Positions 1 through 13,080 of a DNA stretch of 64,000 bases are shown piece after piece (positions within the stretch are counted from its first letter, which is position 1; each line of letters opens with the position of its first letter). This stretch comes from Mactromeris polynyma (Eukaryota > Mollusca > Bivalvia > Venerida > Mactridae), in the NCBI GenBank assembly GCA_032209605.1, contig JASFXZ010000009.1, forward strand, positions 19,517,553 to 19,581,552. Reading direction: 5' to 3'. The position numbers and the translations under genes are program-made. The notes beneath the pieces were generated by a model. It had not been told where the DNA came from. It ran no database searches and was given only the letters and a program-made list of their open reading frames with translations.

Positions 1-62
1 CATAATCATTATTTACACATGTTTACTGTCCTACTTCTATGACATTCGTGAGTCGTTGCAAG

Positions 63-1582
63 CTATGGAAGCCCTGAAGGGACATTTAAAATTAATATTT
101 AAAATTTAAAACTTATTATTTAAAATTTAATTCTTAATATTTAAAATTTAATTCTTAATATTTAAAACTTAAAACTTATCATTCACAAAGGACGCGGGAA
201 ACCTTTCCGTTGACAGATTAAACCTATGACCTGGGTCCAATGACACAATTTCGCAGCCAATCAAAGATCAGGTCAAAATGACGGCGGACCCCCAGCAGTG
301 CTATAGTCTGTTCGGTTAATTACCTAAGTGGATTACATATAGATAATATAGATCTAACTACTAGTGCAGACACTAGAGGGATATAGTACTTCCTAGCTCT
401 AAGTCAACATTTCCCCCATCCCCTCAAGCCGCGGTCTATATTCATAGACATCATATTAATATAGTTTTCTTAAATTATTTTAAGGTTGTATCTTTTATTG
501 TAATATCTACTTTAACCACCTGTGTTCTAGTATAGCCTGCCTTAGGAAGGCAAGTGAACGCCACCACATATATAGTATTATAGTATATAGTATTATCACA
601 GGGGTTCGGCACGGTGGGGGGATGGTATCTGAATTTGTTAAAATGTCATTATACCATCCCCCCACCGTGCCGAACCCCTGTGAGTATTATAAGGCTGGTG
701 ACGGGGGTGACTTTTCAATTTAATATTTAAAATTTAATATCTGATATTTAATATTCAATATTTAATATTTAATATTTAATATTTAATATTTAATATTTAA
801 TATTTAAAATTTAAAATTTAATATTTAATATTTAAAATTTAATATTTAATATTTAAAATTTAATATTTAAAATTTAATATTTAAACTTTAAACTTTTATT
901 TATAAATAATTCAGAATTTGTTAAAATGTCATTATACCATTCCCCCCACCGTGCTGAACCCCTGTGATAATACTATAATACTATATCTGTGGTGGCGTTC
1001 ACTTGCCCTAACTTCCTTAGACAGGCTATACCAGAACACAGGTGGTTAAAGTAGAGATTACAATAATAACCTTAAAATAATTTAAGAAAACTATATTAAT
1101 ATGATGTCTAGGAATATAGACTGCGGCTTGAGGGGATCGGGGAAATGTTGACTAAGAGCTAGGAAGTACTATATCCCTCTAGTGTCTGCACTAGTAGTTA
1201 GATCTATAGTATCTATATGTAATCCACTTAGGTAATTAACCGAAACAGACTTAGTACTGCTGGAGGTCCGCCATCATTTTGACATGATCTTTGATTGGCT
1301 GCGAAATTGTGTCATTGGACCCAGGTCATAGATTTAATCTGTCAACGGAAAAGTTTCCCGCGTCCTTTTTGAATGATAAGTTTTAAGTTTTAAACACATG
1401 TATTAAGAATTAAATTTTAAATATTAAGAATTAAATTTTAAATATTAAGAATTAAATTTTAAATATTAAGAATTAAATTTTAAATATTAAGAATTAAATT
1501 TTAAATATTAAGAATTAAATTTTAAATATTAAGAATTAAATTTTAATATTTAATTTTAAATGTCCCTCCAGGGCTTCCATAG
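63..1582. mobile_element. Long-armed foldback (terminal inverted repeat) element, non-autonomous
   Basis: The segment starts CTATGGAAGCCCT and ends with its complement (AGGGCTTCCATAG). It is flanked on both sides by CAAG, a likely 4-bp target duplication (59-62 and 1583-1586). The left arm (63 to about 630) and right arm (about 935 to 1582) are complementary for more than 500 bp apart from small gaps. From outside inward each arm holds an AT-rich tract of aatatttaaa-type units, a unique block (about 180-330, matching about 1230-1375), a second unique block, and a GC-rich box ending in AACCCCTGTG. The loop is another AT-rich array (about 715-900). An extra inverted copy of the GC-rich box (601-682) makes a second hairpin inside the left arm. 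There is no open reading frame, so any movement would depend on enzymes supplied elsewhere. The family was not recognised. Confidence 0.8.
601..682. repeat. GC-rich hairpin nested in the foldback element
   Basis: The sequence around ggggttcggcacggtggggg is followed after a short loop by its reverse complement ending in gaacccctgtg. A third copy lies in the right arm at about 915-965. The box can therefore pair locally or with the distant arm. Confidence 0.75.
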
Positions 1583-1586
1583 CAAG

Positions 1587-2849
1587 CGGCTCGCCGAATG
1601 GTTATGAATGCACGTCGAATGGCATAAAAATAGGAAGTATCTGCCGTGCGGGAGTTATAAAGCAGAGTGTGATCATGAAGGTATCGGAATAAGCGCCCGA
1701 TGCTTAATGAGAGTATTATACTCTATATGTAGAATATGATTACCTTTGGTCAGAAGAATTATGCCACATGCACAAGACAATGCCTCCCCACACAGACCCA
1801 AAGAAAACAACAGTCTACAAAACATTAGGCACTGAGGCGGTACAGTCGTAGGCATGTATGAGACTAGGTATGAGTGCAAGGGTAAACATGTATTGGACTA
1901 GGATCAGTGCAAGGGTAAACATGTATGGGAATAGGGGTGCAAGGAATGGTCTGACCGACAATGCAGAACAACAAAGGAAAATTCAGGGGGACAACAAGGG
2001 GGAATTATTAAATGGATGGAATACATTACGGGACAAGAACATCTGCAATACTGTGCCGAAAGAGGTGGGAGAACTATTCTCTAATATCCAGTGAAAGAAC
2101 TGCAGAGGGGAACTAAACATTCATCTAAAACATAATTAGAAATAATAAACATACAGCGAAAATACTTAAATCGAATTTACAGCTAACCTCACACTTTAAC
2201 CGCCATATGGTAATTGATTTCTAACATATACTCATACATTGATTAAGAAGGCAGTAAATGATCATTAAAAGCAATTAACCATTACATATACAACAAGGGA
2301 AAGTCGGCGGGAAAATGTTTAGCAAAATAATTATTGTGAAATATTTTAAGGGATTGTGTAGAAAAAATAAAACAAAAGTGACGTATTAACACAAACAGAA
2401 TTTTGCAAATATTGATCATGAGATATTTTTGTGTAGAAATGCACATAAACATTATTGAAGTAATTAATAACTACAAAAGGCAAAATCATCTTTTTCTCTT
2501 GAACGAAATATCATAAAAAGCCTTTAAATAAAAATTGAGTTCACATAAGATCAAACTACAGTCAACATTTCCTTTTATGCTAACGAACCTGTGTCTCAGT
2601 ATTACTGATGGTGTTAAATAGGAAATATAACAGCCAGACTAACTTCTGTAGGCATATACATACGTCTTTCCGACAATTATAGACAAAATAACCTCAATTA
2701 TTAAATCCTACATAAATTCTCCATTACATCATAGAGTTGCCCCGTCATAAGCATAAAATGTCTTTTTACAAAAATATTACCAGCATGTAATGAACATGTT
2801 ACTCTGGGTGTGCCCACATCGGCGTCAAACAACTGCATAAACAGCTTCT
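1587..2849. other. Intergenic, nothing recognised
   Basis: Short open frames only (for example 1858-2094 plus, which contains a repeated peptide ARVNMY). None resembles a known family or is flanked by convincing splice sites. Confidence 0.5.
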
Positions 2850-4225
2850 AACAAACTGACTCGCATGACAGACGAGTTTAGCTAGTTGATTTCTATTCCT
2901 AATCTGAATCCCTCCCTCCGATATCGAAGCTACTGCTTGCGTCAGCATATTACGTTTGTCGTTGGCCTGACTTATACCACAAGACAATCAAAGCGCTGAA
3001 AGCGCAGAAAGACTGGGGCAGACGAAGTTTCTTGTGTTCTATATAGACTTGACAACCAGAGATTGTAGAAGCATTGTACAGCCTCACTCGGGGGATGGAA
3101 AGAGGGACTGATTCATTTACAAGCAATTTTACTTTCAACGCGTCCATGTATGGACTAGTTAACTCTGGACCATCGATAAGACAGGTTTTAGTTTACCGGC
3201 TTTACTTTGAAGCGATCTGTGTGTCGGCGAGTACTCTCACTGTCTTAACGTTTCTTGTTTTTAAACGAACCTTGTTATAAATCATTTGATTGCCAGTGGT
3301 CAAGAGTTGTCGTACCTGGGAGGATATTTTACGTTAAATTGCATGGGAGGAATTCAAGAAATAAAAGTTGGGGAGTGCCTCATTAAAGGTGTCGTCCTGG
3401 GAGGGAATGCAGTAGGGATAAAAAAATACCTCAATAGTTTGTAATAAATTTTGAAAACAAAAAGGCTTAAATAATTATAATAACATTCCCTTTTTTGGTA
3501 ATTGAGTTGAAGTATATATATGCATCGTATCGGAAAATATCGTATCTCCATGTAGTTTTATCGATTCATATACATTTGTAGTATCATGTGATGACCGAAT
3601 CGTGTCATGCCCTACATGTAATACCCGTCGAGTGACAGAAATGTTTATCTTTTCACAATCTAACTTTGTCTGCTTGTCATCCAGTTATAAAACCCGGAAT
3701 CGTTTACAATATGCTGAATAGGGTTATGTCCGAATTCTGGTAGTTTCGGCATACTGTTCAGGTCTGTATAACAGATACTGCATTTCCCCGATCATGAGTT
3801 TATCCGAAAAGATATTCGTTTCCATAAAATCTATATTTGTTTAGCTCCATCAGGTTTTCAACATTTTTCATTCATATACAGCGGCCAATTGACCTTACCA
3901 GTTTTCCTGGAAGTAATTATCAACCAGTACTGCCAACTTCTTCACATGTGCAAGACATTATCGTAGCCAGAGTCACTGAATAACATAACCTGTCCAAAAC
4001 TGGTAATCGAATCTGGATCTGCTGGCTGATAGTCTATCGCTTTACCAACTGAGCTAGCCCGGCTGGTTTCTTATTTTTGTAAAATGCAAACTTTAATAAT
4101 TTCCGAAGTTGATTGGAAAAACTAACAGACTCACATGACAGACGATCTAAATTCGTTCCTCCGATATCGAAGCGTCAGTACATTAACTTTGTTGATGGCC
4201 CGACTTATACCATAGGTCAACAATA
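2850..4225. repeat. Pair of diverged direct repeats (2850-2992 and 4122-4225)
   Basis: Both pieces share, in order, aactga-like sequence, catgacagacga, a tccgatatcgaagc box and a ggcc(t/c)gacttataccata/c end. They lie in the same orientation about 1.2 kb apart, so this is an old interspersed or duplicated repeat. The sequence between them has no recognised gene, but it carries a tRNA-like stretch at about 4000-4068. Confidence 0.55.
4000..4068 (-). repeat. tRNA-derived SINE-like piece
   Basis: On the minus strand a box-A-like TAGCTCAGTTGGTAAAGCG is followed about 33 bp later by a box-B-like CCAGATTCGATTACC, the internal RNA polymerase III promoter layout of tRNAs. The acceptor stem does not pair cleanly, so a SINE head or decayed tRNA is more likely than a functional tRNA. 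Confidence 0.45.
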
Positions 4226-5985
4226 AAAGATTACGTAATTAAGCTAGAATTTAATTTAATCTAAAATTGAAGACTCTACTCATAGTCATAGACATCGCGA
4301 CCATTTCCTTCCGTGTCACAGAACGCCATATGTATCGGGACCACGAGAGCGAATAATATCCTCTAAGAAATTGTTCTAAGTTTATACGAAATTCGGTGTG
4401 GATGCCAGTTAATGTTTCCATTCGATATCTCCATGCATCGCGGTTTAATAGTGAGAATCGCATCCCATGCTTGCTCAGCACACATGTTTACTTGTAGTGC
4501 GACCTTTATTGAACTCTAGCTTCAATCGCAACGTCTCGGCAATTTACGTACCGTAAATCAGATAATAACCGATGTTATCCGAATGCTCTACCTTATTCCT
4601 AACAATACGGAATAACCGACATGGTTTATAAGTCTTCGATGAAATGAATTATTTTTAAAACATGCAATAAAGATTAACAGTAACTGCAGCTGTTATTTAA
4701 CGATTTGCTACAGTATTCAGTGTGCGGTAAATTAATGGTCAGAATCCGATTCCAGAATATTGTTCCAACTCGTCTGCCGAGCGCGTCCAGGTACAAGATA
4801 ATTCCTTTGTTGTCTATAAATAGTACTTTCTGCGAGCGGGAATTTTTTATGAATGAAAGCGGGAATTGTTTGTGAATGAATCGTATCGACGATATACTTA
4901 GTAACCTCGGCTGGCAACAAACATGGGGTCAACAACAATAAGAAATGGATCCGAATGAAGCACTTGTTTCCGATAGAAAATAGTCCTCCCTCAATTCATC
5001 GATTTTTTCATTTTTATGTATCAAAAAGTAGTTGTTACCTAGGACATTTGAACCAAAAACACTTAAACAATAATTCAACTATATTTTTTGAACCAGATAA
5101 TTCACTTTAAAATAAAATTCTCACGATGGATTCGGAAACGAAGATCGGATGTCACGTCAATTCGACATGTTGATTGGTCGAATTGGTCGTATGCATATGA
5201 TGCGCAGTGATACATAGAGTGGTATCAAACTCGTCTAACTCTGCCACGGCTGTTTCCAAAATTACGGTTACTAAAGACATGGGGCTAACGCCCCAGTCTA
5301 AAAACCAAACATTACGCAATTAAGCTAGCATTAAATAAAATGTTAGTTTGAAGAATCTGATCATAGACATCGCGTATTCGCGAACATTTCCTTCCGTGTC
5401 ACAGAACGTCATATGTATCGAGTCGAGCGAACAATATCCTCTTAGATGCACGTTTTCCATGTTTATACGAAATCCGGTATGGTTGTCACTTTGTGTATGC
5501 CTGACATCTCCATTCGTCGCGGTTTGATAGTGAGAACTACCATGATTGCATCACATGCATGCTCGACAGACATGTTTACTTCTGGCGCGACCGTGAACTC
5601 TTATATCAATCGCAACATCTCGGACAATTCGGAAATACACTATAGCCAACGAGATCAGATTGCTCCACCTCATTCCTTACAATACGGAATCACGGACGGG
5701 ATGAATTGTTTAATAAAACATGCCATAGAGATTAACAGTAACTACAATTATTATTTAACACAGTTGTGTAGAATATGTTACAGTATTCTTGCGGTAAATT
5801 AATGGATAGAATCGATTCAGAAATATTGTTACGGCTCGTCTGCCGAGCGCGTCCAGGTACAAGGTACATTGTATTTCCATAGGTCATTAAATAGCGATTT
5901 TTAGTAAATTTCGCGAGCGGGAATTGTTTATGAATGAAGTCTGACAATTTTAAGAATGAAATCGTATCGACGACAGTAACCGCTA
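4221..5985. repeat. Diverged tandem duplication, about 700-bp units (4221-4945 and 5306-5985)
   Basis: The two units share, in the same order, an attacg(t/c)aattaagctag start, a catttccttccgtgtcacag block, a gtctgccgagcgcgtccagg block, a gcgagcgggaatt block and an atcgtatcgacga end. Many substitutions and small indels separate them, so the duplication is old. Open frames in the two units are not conserved between them, which argues against coding function. Confidence 0.65.
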
Positions 5986-7750
5986 GGTGAATTATCGTTG
6001 TTCCGCAACATTAACATGAGCAAAACGGGCTGATGTTAATGGAAAGGATTATCATAAAAACGATAAAACAATCGAAAGGATTTATTCAAATCCGATCCCC
6101 ATAAACAAAATGAAAGAAAATGAATAAAAATAGAGCCGACGGCTTCCGTCCGGCGACTAATAATAACATATACATTGTGTATAATCCAGTAAAAAGACAC
6201 AAGCTATCACATAGTTCATGTATAGAATCAAGGTCTAATACATTCACATGACGTGTTCAATCTGGTTGAACATTTTATCAGACTGTCTGTTTTATTTGTT
6301 TTCCAGCAAGTCTGTTAAATGACGTGTTATTAGAGCAAATATCAACTTCGGACCATAAATTTAATTCGTTATATTATAAAGTGGTTTCCTCTTGAATATA
6401 TGAAATCAAACAATCCGATCCGTTTTTGCGTAACGGTATTGACAAACATACACATTCATTAACTATTTAACGAGAATAGTGTGGTGGACTGACTGAGACA
6501 GCAGTAAGTGAAGATCAAGCGATGTATCTTTTGTATGCTTGTCGCATTTTTTGGTCATGAAAACGAAATAAGAATGAACTTGTAAATGTGATAGACATAG
6601 ATAGACATAAAAGATGTCGACACGCACGTATTAGGCATATAATAAGGTAGAAATGTAATGATATTACTGAGAAACGATCTTCTATCTATTGCCAATCGAA
6701 ATAAAAACAAAAAAGCAAGGGTTAAGTTTCAAGAAGAAAATTATAGTGTCGAGCAAGGATATCAAAATACTTTTCATCCGACTGAGGAATACGTTGCTTG
6801 TGTATAAATCAGTTAATGTTTCAACTAATACCGATATTTATCAGACGATACCATATCAAGTGCAGAAATTATATATGTCTACATTATAACAGGACAGAAG
6901 CATTGAATAATGTCTATCGCAGTACAGACAGTTTGTGTTATTCAATTCGTCTGCCCAGGCGCTTAAGTGTATCATTGATTGTTTAATAAGAATCCTTTTG
7001 AAATGACGATGTCTGAGCCCGTTACAGTGTGATTGCCTAAGTTGCTATAGCTTGTCATTGGATAGGATTTTGAATCGTGATAAATATGTACAGACAACAA
7101 GTTCTTACGAGAAATCATAAACCGACTTCCGTATTGCACAACAAATACTGTATTGTCATTACAGCATCAGTTCCGTGTCTGGTATCAGAAAATACAACAC
7201 AATATTTGTTATGTCACGTAGTCCAAAACACGACCTGTGGTTGTCTATTATTTACATTGACTGAAGTACGTGCCTAAATTAATTGTTTTACTGGTGCGGT
7301 AAAAACAGTACCATATGTTGCTAGATCTGTTTCGGTATTTGTTGTAGTGCGTCCGTTTATTTAAGTTCTCGATATCCGTCATTAAGACTAAGATGTTTTT
7401 TGCAAGACAAGTATTATGTCTCATTTTAAAATACCAATTTCCTTGTCAATTATTGCAGAGCTCCGACTTTTCATAAGGTATATGTCCAATAACTAGTACA
7501 ATTGACATTGCAATATCAACTGTCATACAAAACATACCTTTCAGACAAGTAAAATAAAAACGCACGTGATCCGAAGTGCTAAATCAAAATTAAGTAGGAC
7601 ACATGTCTTGTAACTTTATATTCATTGCAAATAACATTTACAATAGATATCAAATCATAAACACATGCGTATGTAGTGGAAAAAGCATATCATCACAGAA
7701 ATGTGATTTAAACAAACACATTCATAGCCAAAAAGTGCGAATTTTACTCA
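5986..7750. other. Intergenic, nothing recognised
   Basis: AT-rich sequence with short open frames only. No known domain, exon or clear repeat was seen, apart from a small GC-rich hairpin near 6134-6153 (gccgacggcttccgtccggc). Confidence 0.5.
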
Positions 7751-7754
7751 CATT

Positions 7755-8293
7755 AACCAAGGAACCAATGTCTCATGGTTATCACACTACTGTCCAAGTT
7801 TGGCGAATATTAAATGGAAACTCTATTCTTAAGCTCATGTACAGCAATTTTGTTATTTTCAAGGAGTGATAACTCCGGCATGCATGGGCGAATTTAGGTT
7901 TTTTAAAAGGAACCAAACTCTCATGACAATCTAACTACTGTATAAGTTTGGTAAACATCGGATAACAAATGAATGTGATGTTGTGTTCACAATTTCAGTT
8001 ATAGGATTTTTCCAATTTTAAAGAGCCTTTATTCAGTCAGATCTGGCTGATTCTCAACAGGAACCAAGCTCTCATGACTTCTAACAACTGTATAAGTTTG
8101 GTCGACATTGGATAATAAATGAAGGCTCTATTGTCTTCACAAGCTAGATTTTTGGATTGTTTCCAATTTTTAAGGGCAAATTTCTAGTGATGTACAGGCG
8201 GATTTTCGAAAGGAACCGAGCTCTTAAAGATATCTAACTGCTGTGTGTTAGGTGAACATCCGGTCATAAATGAAGGCGCTATTGTGTTCAAAA
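7755..8293. repeat. Tandem module of about 151 bp, roughly 3.5 copies
   Basis: The phrase 'aaggaacca(a/g)(g/a)ctct' followed by a 'taagtttggt.aacat.ggataataaatgaa' type box recurs at about 7758, 7908, 8060 and 8211. Units are diverged. The layout (a gataactcc box and a 'tataagtttggt' box) resembles the arrays at 40.3 and 49.7 kb, so these may be one repeat superfamily. Confidence 0.6.
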
Positions 8294-10310
8294 ATAGATC
8301 GTATATTAATAAACATTTATCAATTAATACAATCTTTGTTAGATCAAGATAATTTCATATAATGCAACTGCTTGCTCAAATCCTGTTCACTAGCGTGGAT
8401 TATTTATTTTCCTGAATATAACGTCAATGTGCGAATGCAATAGTGAACACTCTTGAAACAAACACAGCTTTATATTCGTTCTCAGTGATAGACCTAGCAT
8501 CACATATCCTCAAGTAACGAGATTCCACGCAATCAACTTGTAATAACACTAACTGTAGCCGTCACCCCGATGCGAAATAACCTAGCGTCATCGGCACTAC
8601 GGCAGATCACAAAGCACGCGACATGACATTTAGTCATATTCGAAGCATAGGATAAAATAATATGTAGTAAAATGCCAGTTACTGAACATATCGTAATTTT
8701 CTTCATCTCTGCACTGTCCTGGTAGCGGTGTTAAAGGACGGATGACTACAGGCTGTGCAAAACATGACAGTTGGTAAGAAAGTGTTTATTCTTTTTAAGT
8801 TTTATCATATACACTCACCCAAGTTCTAACGCATCACTTTGGATTTACTTAATTTCGAAAAGACGAACGAGGGGTTGGAAATTTACGGTCATTGTAGTAG
8901 AAAACAAGAAATATCGCCGTTGATAGATTCAATTAATTATCTTTAGGAGTACAAATATGTTACCCCTAGTCCTACAGGAAATGCAATTTTAGCTACATTT
9001 ATGAAAGGGCATACTATTTTACATCATTTTAGTGGACAAACTACCCTCCCATATTTCTTTTGTGCCAATTTTCACTCAAAACATAATGTTTTTAACGACT
9101 GTAATACAAAACAACACAATTAGAAAAAGAAATCATTTGAAAGACAGCCAAGTAAAAGCCACAAGTCAAAAATACAGAAATTCGATCATTCGTTCCGAAA
9201 TTGCGAAAGATTTTTAAAGAAATAATGCTATATGATCAGAAATCTGAATTTTCATAACATTCAGTCAGAATTAAGAAACATTTATCAAATTTAAAAATGA
9301 TGCGTTACAACTGTGTGTGAGTGTATATATTATGTGTGTGGATGTGTGTGTGCGTGTATGTATCAACTGATAAAATAATGAATCTTGTATGGATACATGT
9401 AATGTCTAGTAACTTTTGGCATAACTAAGCGTATAAACATTATTGATACAATGACGAGCAATGCATTTTGAAAAGAATGAGAAAGTCATAATTGGTAAAA
9501 ATGGTGTTACATACAATTGTTGCGCAGATCCTCTATAATTTCTGGTGTACAAGATCCAGTTATGTAGAACGCAGCTTCTGATGTTTTGTCCTGATTGTAA
9601 AGGCTGAGACTCCTACTGTCGGGATTAAGTCAAAATGCTTGAATGATACGACACATGGGGTATTTGTGATGCTTGGGCGTTGGCGTATTGACGCCTTCCG
9701 CTGTGCTTGCGCACAAGTTTAAAACATATTCATATTTACAAATATGGGAGAAAACTCGTATCTGTGTCATCTGCATTCGGTTAGTTATATTAGCAATTAA
9801 TGATCTTGGATCTGTTTCTTGATTTTGAAAGTTGCATAAAATTATATAGATATTATTTCTTTACTGTTGACTGTAAAACGATAAGTTGATCCGATTAAAG
9901 CATTTATCGCAAAACCATGAAAAATGTTCGTTACTTGCGGTAACGAACCTTTCACGTTTATCTGTACCTATGAACTATCTGAATAGTGTCGAGCATTGGG
10001 GGAAGCGAATACAGTTAGTTGACATACTAAATAATTGTAGCGCGGCTCAAAAGAATATGATGCCACTGAAGAGGCTTTAGAACCTTCTTGGTTAATTAAG
10101 TTGCAAACATGCATTGATTTAGATGATTACGCAACATACCTTATATAGTAGGGCCAAGACCTGATGGCACAATAATATTTACTTATGCTAATTAGCCGAC
10201 GGTTTTACTTTGCATAAAAGGGATTGTGCATTTAATGTCTCGGTCAATAAACGCTTTTGTCGTACGAAAATTTCGAAACATGAACAATTATTCAAGCATG
10301 TACCTACGTG
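8294..10310. other. Intergenic, nothing recognised except a TG-rich microsatellite
   Basis: A short gtgtgtg/gtgtat-rich microsatellite lies at about 9312-9362. The open frames at 9032-9217 and 9886-10080 do not resemble any family I know. Confidence 0.5.
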
Positions 10311-10379
10311 TGCCTCTGTAGCTGAATTAGGTGAGAAGTCACGTAGCAATCTAGAGGTGACCGGTTCGAGCCTCCTATG
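10311..10379 (+). repeat. tRNA-derived SINE-like piece
   Basis: A box-A-like TAGCTGAATTAGGTGAG (10319-10335) and a box-B-like ACCGGTTCGAGCCTC (10360-10374) are spaced as in tRNA genes. The rest does not fold as an intact tRNA by eye. Confidence 0.45.
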
Positions 10380-11054
10380 TTTTATTTTAAGTCGCAGTGA
10401 TAAAATATTTCATACTTCTAGTAAATATTATTTCTTAATTTATCCTTCTATAGGTAAATTATTAAGTTATGTTTTATTTCCATTCATATTCTATTCTTGG
10501 TTCTCATCATATACATGTACTTGTAAATATTCGTTACATTTTGACACAAGCTTAGTAATATAGAACAGACTCATATGTAAAATATTTCTCTAGCATGTAT
10601 ACACAGTTTAGAATGGTTCATAAGCAGTGACAGTGCTGGACTGATTTAAAAAAATGTTGTTTAAAATCATATTATTTACTGACTTGCGAACCACAGAGAG
10701 ATCAAAGCAATCCAATGGTATGTTACTTGTTACTTCTTGTTTTTCTTGAAATCTTTTTACTGTCGTCCTGTTAATTCGCGACACCGTCCTTTCTGACATG
10801 CCAGTCACTCATTTTAGTTATTTTTCTTGGACAAGACAACGGAAATAATAATACGCTTAATAAAAGCCTCTTGTACACAGATGTCGTGAACTTTTGAAGC
10901 AATGTCTCCGTCTTGCTTGGACAACACGAAACGCTTTTCAATCTGTTCTGCCACAAAAGTTTTATGTTTACACATAGTTATCTAGTTTGCTGAGATACAC
11001 CTATACATATTTCGTGAAAAGCACTTGTGCGCTAAAATAATTTACGAAAACTAT

Positions 11055-11123
11055 GAATGTCCGGATTTGAACCCGGTTAGTCTGCGTTGAGCTTCTGATG
11101 CGTATCCATTACGATATGTAATA
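11055..11123 (-). repeat. tRNA-derived SINE-like piece
   Basis: On the minus strand the sequence ends in ACCGGGTTCAAATCCGGAC, a perfect T-arm with box B. A box-A-like segment is only weakly visible upstream. A decayed tRNA or SINE head is the likely identity. Confidence 0.4.
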
Positions 11124-11897
11124 AACACGCTGACTCGATATCTATACATTTATATGATCTTTTTAAAAAATCAGAAAAATCGCCTACTTGACCATGATCA
11201 TTGAACTAACCTACAAGTTGATAGGGACTGGTCCAACTAATGACGTCTTATCAATTTTAGTGTGCCTTTATCTTGGCCGTACTATTTCTACGAATACGGT
11301 TATTTCAAAATGTAATAGCAGCTTGTTATGCTAATGTCGATGTTTCAGTGTAAAGCTAAGATCCCGAACCTCACATTTTCTTAATTTTAAATATGGTAGG
11401 ATGAAATACTTTTCACGTGTTTCACGATATAAAGTTTCAAATAAAAGAGAGAGAATAAGTTGCTAAAGGGAACGCCACTTACAAGCACCAATTCAGAGCG
11501 TTGCAAACTATTCAGTATACACATGCAGTTAGATTTGAACATTACATAGGGGAATAGCATAATCTTACTGGATGGATACAGGACCAGTTGCTGCCTAACC
11601 TGGACTGCCAATCGGCATGGATAACGCTAGTTATCATTCTGTTCAAATAGAAAGTGCAACGTCCAGCACACGCAAGGATGCAATAAAGGTACAATACTGA
11701 ACTTCACTTACAAGGAACTCTTATGTAAAGCTTATTGAACATAAGAACCTATTTGTAATTCGAAGTATTGTTCCGTAAATAAGCTTTATGTTTCGTATAC
11801 TGTTGGATTAAAAAATATCGTTTACTACTTAATATTCGGTATCGTTGCATGTGCCCATGTGTATTTCATTTTCACGTTTTCTTTTCTTTCTTTCCAG

Positions 11898-12083
11898 GAA
11901 TGGTTAAGACAGTACAGTATTCACTTTGACGAGACAATGCTTAGACCGCAGCTGCTGCAACTAGTGCGAGAAAACCGCCCTCCACATCCCTACGCCATAG
12001 ACCAACTTGCGAGACAGAACGGTCACGAGGTGCTACGGCTGTCTCCGTTTTATAATGCTTGCACGAAACTGGACAGTAACTAG
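11898..12083 (+). pseudogene. Exon-like remnant of a DDE-superfamily transposase
   Basis: A pyrimidine tract ending in TTTCCAG precedes an open frame that begins EWLRQYSIHFDETMLRPQLL and continues through a stretch ending GHEVLRL. This matches the C-terminal part of Tc1/mariner/pogo-type DDE transposases, where a 'D.LA...GHEVLRLPPYHCELNPIE' block carries the last catalytic acidic residues. Here the frame breaks right after GHEVLRLSP. The expected Y-H-C-E-L-N-P sequence is absent in frame, and a TAG stop follows within 11 codons. Nothing upstream supplies the rest of the catalytic core, so I read it as a broken fragment. A captured terminal exon of a host gene is a less likely alternative. Confidence 0.6.
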
Positions 12084-13080
12084 AAAGGAAACTGCATTTT
12101 TACCAGGAGGAAGATTATATACCTTCACTACAACCTTCAGCCTTAATTATCCATGTACAATTTCCAGATTTACAGATACTTATATACTGAAGAAATTACC
12201 TGCCCCCACTGTATCCAGAAATGTATACCTTGAGAACAATTCAACATATAACCACAGCTCTCCATTCATCAAATTGGACTTACTCATTCTACAAGACATG
12301 GACATAACTTATTCTACAGGATTCTAGTGACACATATATTTAGTGATGCTTTTAATGCAATATATTGTGTTTGAAATTAGTTCAGTGTTAAGTAAGAACA
12401 TATTTTTATTGGAAATATATATTAACTTACAAAGGACAAACATTATAAAATTCTAAATACATTGCAGTGACAATTTATTCATGATTGTGATAGCTGGTGA
12501 TATTTATTATTGATAGCACTTGTGATATTAGATGTTTTTAGTTAAGCATGAATATTTATTGATATCAGCTGGTGTAGACAGTTTTGTTTAAATACAGATT
12601 ACAGATTACACCAACAATTGTTGAACATGTTGTAAGATTTATTGTGTAAATTTATCATTCTTAACTTGCTGGGATATTTATATGCATCGTAATGTTTTGA
12701 CAGTCTGATAATTAGGACATCGCATTTATGTCTTAAAAACAAACAGGTCGAACAATTTTAATAATATTTACCGACGTCGGCACTTAGAATTGTACCTTAG
12801 TAGTCTGTCTGGACCGATGAATCATTTCATATTACTTGATTTAATACATGATTACCAGAATTGTGTGCTTCGTTAATTCACATGAGTCTAGCAGTCGCAA
12901 TTCTTTGACGTACATCTTGCGCATGCGATTACGTTTTCCTCACTTGACCTAATGCTCGTGTGTGTATACAAGTCGTTATTTTTATATTGAAATTATTTGT
13001 TTCCTGTCCTGTTATCCGACTAGTTTCACGGGTGATGTACCGTGTTATATTTTGTACTAAACGATGTGGTATATCTTCCA
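12084..13080. other. Intergenic, nothing recognised
   Basis: AT-rich sequence after the transposase remnant, with no coding or structural signal noted. Confidence 0.5.

Noticed and set aside
12007..12327. 106-codon plus-strand frame after the transposase remnant
   Set aside because: It runs in a different frame from the transposase and has no recognisable motif.
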